Part shown: piece by piece, positions 59,831 through 64,000 of the stretch
Numbering within the stretch: position 1 is the first letter of the stretch
Layout: each line of letters opens with the position of its first letter
Assembly: GCA_029718625.1 (NCBI GenBank)
Contig: CM056383.1
Span: forward strand, 66,154,849 to 66,218,848
Origin: Synaphobranchus kaupii
Lineage: Eukaryota > Chordata > Actinopteri > Anguilliformes > Synaphobranchidae
Length of the DNA stretch: 64,000 nt
Direction of reading: 5' to 3'
Program-made: the position numbers and the translations under genes
The notes under the pieces: model-generated
The model's database searches: none
Told to the model about the DNA's origin: nothing
The model's input: the letters and a program-made list of their open reading frames with translations, nothing else

Positions 59831-61172
59831 TGCATTAATCAAACTAATTCCCCTCCTGAATTCCCTCAACAAAACCCTGGAAATAAGGGGTTCATCCTGG
59901 TATTTTAAGTGCCCCCATTTGTGAGAAAAAGTTGCCCACTCAAAAGCTTTTTGACAAAGTGGACTGAAATATGCGCCCTCAAAAGGGTGCAGGGGTCGTA
60001 TTCGGACACAGCCCCAAATGTGCCAAATTAGGGTTGAAATGAAAGGAAGGTAGATCTTCAGAAACAGGGTTGGGCAGCCCTGATATAGGGCATTGGCAAC
60101 TCAGGGTGGTTCGGGGAGAGTCTATAGGGCCCACTGCTTGCCTTGAATCTTGCCTTGTCTTTTTTATCAGACTAGGACAGGGCCCTCTGTGAGGGGGTGT
60201 GTGTTTAACAAAACACAAACAAACAAAAAACAGATTTTCAGAGGTTAATTGTGATCCATTTAGATATTAATTTTGAGATTAAAACAGACATAAAATGACT
60301 TTCAAAAGACGTAAATGATCATTAAAATAAGTTTCAGCTGTGAGAGTGAGCAGGGAATCAGGGCCTTGGGCTGTTACTTGGAGATAGGCAACTGCTACCA
60401 CCTCAGCACCGTTGGTCAGGTATGAAGTCCAACATTAATCACGATCTTCAACCGGAACTGATAGAATTTTTAATTACTCCACAGTTAGCTTGTTCTTCTA
60501 AACTATGCAGTCTCTGGCTCAAACTCTGGGGGTGGGGGGTGGGGGGAATACAAATTATATATATATAGTAGCATATACTGTATACTCTATATATCTTCTT
60601 TTTTTTTTCCAAATAGCACCGCCTATAATGTAACGGTTCATTAATTAACATTCACCTATTATTAATTTTTAATGACTCTGGTTGCCATTCATCAGTAAGT
60701 TGATTGCCTCACATAGGCTGGTAAACTAAGAATGGCTTTATGTGTCCTGTCAGTCAACTGCGAAATGTAAACACCGCTTTCTCATTAGTGCATTGATTGA
60801 ATGCTCATTTATTCATATTTATCTTCACCAAACAGGTGAGAGTACCGCTGGGTTTTGCTTTATGCACACAATGCATGTAGTGGCTTGCTGTTCTCCGTGG
60901 TTTTTAAGAAGGATTATATGCAGCATTTGTCTGAGAGCCACAATTATTGGGAAAAGGATTTTAAATAAAATATTTACAGGTTCATACATGTATAATAAGT
61001 TGGCTTACCTTTACCTGTGGGCATTCGTAGCAGAGTAAAAACTTTAAGGACACCAAATCATTGACATATTCAATTACATTATTTAATTAATATTATTTCC
61101 AAGAGTAAGATGTGTCAGTATGTTATAATCTGGTAAACATAAAATATGAAATACCTATTAACAAAAATTCAA

Positions 61173-61175
<3 letters not shown>
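59831..61175. other. No gene; possible conserved non-coding block at 60640-60850
   Basis: The stretch 60640-60850 is rich in ATTAATT, TAATGAC and CATTAGT motifs and free of repeats. A G-rich run at 60528-60546 and short (TA)n at about 60557 are also present. Confidence 0.3.

Positions 61176-61223
<48 letters not shown>
61176..61223. repeat. (CA)n microsatellite
   Basis: About 24 perfect CA units. Confidence 0.97.
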
Positions 61224-61226
<3 letters not shown>

Positions 61227-63247
61227 TGCAATACGCACTCTTGATTCCCAGGTTTTCAATTGCCGTATGTGTGTTTTGCTGGTGAGCAACTGCAAACTAC
61301 AAAAATATAACTTGAAAGAAAATTCCAGTTGATAACTTCCCAGAAAGTGGGATATGGTGATATTAAACAGCCACAGAAAGGAAATTGGTAATGACTACAT
61401 TAAATATCAAGGTCACGCCCTACACTGCATATATCACTAATGTAAAAGGTGAATTAATTTTTATAAGGGTAGATGTCAAATGGTAAAGGGCATGAGAATG
61501 CTGCACTGGATATGTTGAAAATGCTGTCATATTACACAGGGAATGGGTGTACTTATTTTTATTTAACGGGCACTATATACAGTTACTTTCTGCTTTTCGA
61601 TAAAAAATTGTAATAAAAATCAATAATATAATTTTTAATGAGGCAGTCTGTCCTGATAAATTCATTTTCTTTGTTGTGAATAAAAAGGTAATACGTCGGC
61701 TTAATGCTCATAATGGGATTAAATGACACGGTCAATTCCTCAATCCTTGTCGTGTGACGGATAAGAAGTCAGTCAGCCTATACAATGCAGGTTTTGTGCT
61801 GTATTCTCTCATTCATGGACAATAACCCACATATTAATAATTGGATAAACTGTCATGGAGCAGGTATCAAAAGTGGGGAAAGCAAACCCAGTAAAATGCA
61901 TTTGCAATGCAAATCTATCAGAGTACACAGGAGACTTATAGGGATGAAATGTTTGCAAAATGTACTCTATCAGAGTTGATTCAACACTAATCATTCCAGA
62001 GTATAGAAAAACTGCTATGTACAGTGCTGTGCACAGTAAATATAAGACTAAATGCCTACCTTTAAATATAAAGACTAGACTGAAAGCCTACATAAATATA
62101 AAGAGCAGAATAAGTCCAACAATAGGTCCTCCTTCCCTGTACCCAGGAATTAAACCTTTACTCATAGTACCTCTGCCTTATGTTATACTGAAGCATTGTG
62201 AAATGTGGAAGAAATTCAGAAGGTCCTTGGGAGAAGAGCATACATTTTGTACAACACCGGAGACATTGTTGACAGGTATGGCTACGACATTAGTGAATTG
62301 CTTTCAATAATGCATCCCACCCTCCGGTAATACAATAGGTGGAAATATATTTCCCCTTACAATAACTTCTACCAGAGAATTATATTATACCATCAGTATA
62401 AATGTTAGACTGTATAATCACATAGGTTAACTTCACACAAAATATTTCGAGAAGTAATTTCTTAATTGCACATTAAAACAAAATATCTCTAAGAAATATG
62501 TGAGCAGTGACAGTAATGACAGGCTAATTGAAGCCATGCTGTCTCTGCAGAATGTAATTAATATTACAGATGTACAGATTAGCACACTACTTTGTTTGCC
62601 TCGAGTCTCTTTTTATTATTAATAGTCCTTAATTGATTCATAAAATGTGTATGCAGTTAAGTTCCGCCTCTTCCCAGGTTTCAGCCTATTTATAAGCATG
62701 ACCTTTTAAAGAAAACACAGTTTGCAAATTGTCATGCTCATATTTAGTTTGAAGCCAAATTAGCATTTGTGTATAATGTATCATCTCAGCTGTGTATTCA
62801 TGGATATGTTTTGTTAATGTGGATATGATTAATTATGTATTATTTCCTTTGGCAGTTACTCAGATGTACAGAACGGCATAGCTCTTTTCAAAATGAGACC
62901 AAATAGATTGATTCTAAAATGAAACCAAAATGTATTGAGTATGTATTTTTGGCCAAGCTCACTACTAATGGATTTGGTGTTAAAAATTACGTAACTACAG
63001 TGAAATATGGTGGTGGATAATTGATGATTGGGTTAAGATGATTGATTATGGGGTTGTTTGTGAATCTCCTGGGGCTCTTGCTAAGGTCAATGCATGGAAT
63101 TATGAACCCCCGGCAAGGACCAAGACAATTTGGTCAAAAAATGGTGAACTCAAAATTACCGTTTAACAAGAATCATCTTAGTCTCAAAACACAAATCCGA
63201 ATGGAAATTTGTGCTTAGAATCACAGCGGATCTAGTCCACAAGTACA
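61224..63247. other. No gene; possible conserved non-coding block at 62510-62870
   Basis: A 116-codon frame (61960-62310) is AT-driven with no motif. The stretch 62510-62870 has dense ATTA/TAAT sites, an absence of repeats and a short balanced section, the usual look of a developmental enhancer. Unproven. Confidence 0.35.
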
Positions 63248-63255
63248 GACCGAAG

Positions 63256-63635
63256 CAGGGGTTCCCAAACTTTTTTCTGATGCGACCCCAAATTAATGCT
63301 CACAAATGTACGCGACCCCAACACACGTGCACATACGCACGCACGTGCACGCACGCCCCTGTACGCACGCCTCTGTTGAAAATGACATGAATCGCAGAGT
63401 AGATGCAATCTGTGATTGGTTGAAATGTGTGAAGTAACGATTACATTTTTATATTTGGGTTGTTGAAATGTTCGACATGTAGTACATTCACATATGTGGA
63501 AGAGACAAAATAAACTTTAGTCTCTTTCTGTTGTTATTTAAAAAAAAAAAAAAATTATAAAAATTTCAGGCGACCCCATCCTCAAATCAGGCATCCAGGA
63601 ACTTGGGGTCGCGACCTATAGTTCGGGAACCCCTG
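63256..63635. mobile_element. hAT-type miniature element (380 bp)
   Basis: Ends read CAGGGGTTCCCAAAC on the left and CAGGGGTTCCCGAAC on the right reverse-complemented, and both continue into a GCGACCCC motif. Duplications GACCGAAG (63248-63255) and GACCAAAG (63636-63643) match at 7 of 8 bases. The interior has a CACGCACG run and a poly-A stretch, with no coding. Confidence 0.9.
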
Positions 63636-63752
63636 GACCAAAGCATCTGAAGGATTTTGAAAGATTATGCTTGGTGGAATGGTCAAAGATCCCCCCAATA
63701 TATGCACAAATAGAGAGCGTCTTTCACTCTGTTATATACATACAGTATATGT

Positions 63753-63903
63753 ATTTTAAGCGATATGTGGGCTACTATCATGATTCAAGAGTAGCCTATT
63801 TTAAGGCTTGTTTGAACTAATTTGAATTAAATAACATTTTGTTAAGGCAAAAACGCATGCTCTTTCTTTCTGTGACGGACCGCATAGATCAAATACACCA
63901 GCC
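63753..63903. repeat. Dispersed repeat, copy B
   Basis: Direct-orientation partner of 8287-8457, slightly shorter through small deletions. Confidence 0.75.
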
Positions 63904-64000
63904 TAATGCATTTTCCTTGTGATGTGGCATGCTGGAACCCACATTCATACTGCTGGACTGGTTCAGGCCTCCTGGAGCTGAGTGCTGAGATTTGTAGTAA

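Noticed and set aside
61440..61575. GGGTGTACTTATTTTTATTTAACGGGCACT as a Tc1 right end pairing with 17067
   Set aside because: Different wording and 44 kb away; no transposase or matching left end nearby.

Overview
This window looks like non-coding DNA from a ray-finned fish nuclear genome. It is AT-rich and has long dinucleotide microsatellites. It also carries a typical fish load of transposable elements: tRNA-derived SINEs, L2- and L1-type LINE remnants, Tc1 elements with Sleeping Beauty-type ends, hAT miniature elements and a piggyBac remnant. One SINE has the L2/UnaL2-type 3' tail first described in eels, and a second SINE family has three copies here. That would fit an early-branching teleost, but the species assignment is a guess. 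I found no intact protein-coding gene, no rRNA or tRNA gene and no CRISPR array. Most open frames are short and accidental.

Layout. 1-10 kb is mostly single-copy sequence with one 1.3-kb hAT-type element (4058-5390). 10-17 kb holds two SINEs, an unrecognised 100-codon frame, a 3 x 43-bp tandem array and a 1.1-kb element flanked by an unusual 15-bp direct repeat. 17-26 kb carries decayed LINE pieces (including an L1-type ORF2 at about 20.8-21.5 kb), a LINE 3' end and a Tc1 derivative. 26-29 kb is mostly unique and may hold conserved non-coding DNA. 29-34 kb holds a 1.44-kb inverted-repeat element, a hAT miniature element with a Tc1 element lodged inside its target-site duplication, and a LINE 3' tail. 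35-39 kb contains a roughly 500-bp direct duplication, a MADF-like reading frame, another miniature element and a candidate terminal exon. 39-51 kb is the densest part: a SINE with perfect duplications, an L2 fragment, a large inverted-repeat element containing a (CA)n tract and a piggyBac remnant, a second copy of the Tc1 derivative, and two well-bounded hAT elements. 54-64 kb has an L2-type fragment, the third SINE copy, LTR-like blocks and a further hAT element.

No gene set works together here. The window is best read as an intergenic or intronic stretch built by repeated transposon insertion. The strongest calls rest on matching terminal inverted repeats and target-site duplications that can be read directly. 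Family names rest on recognition without a database and are marked accordingly.
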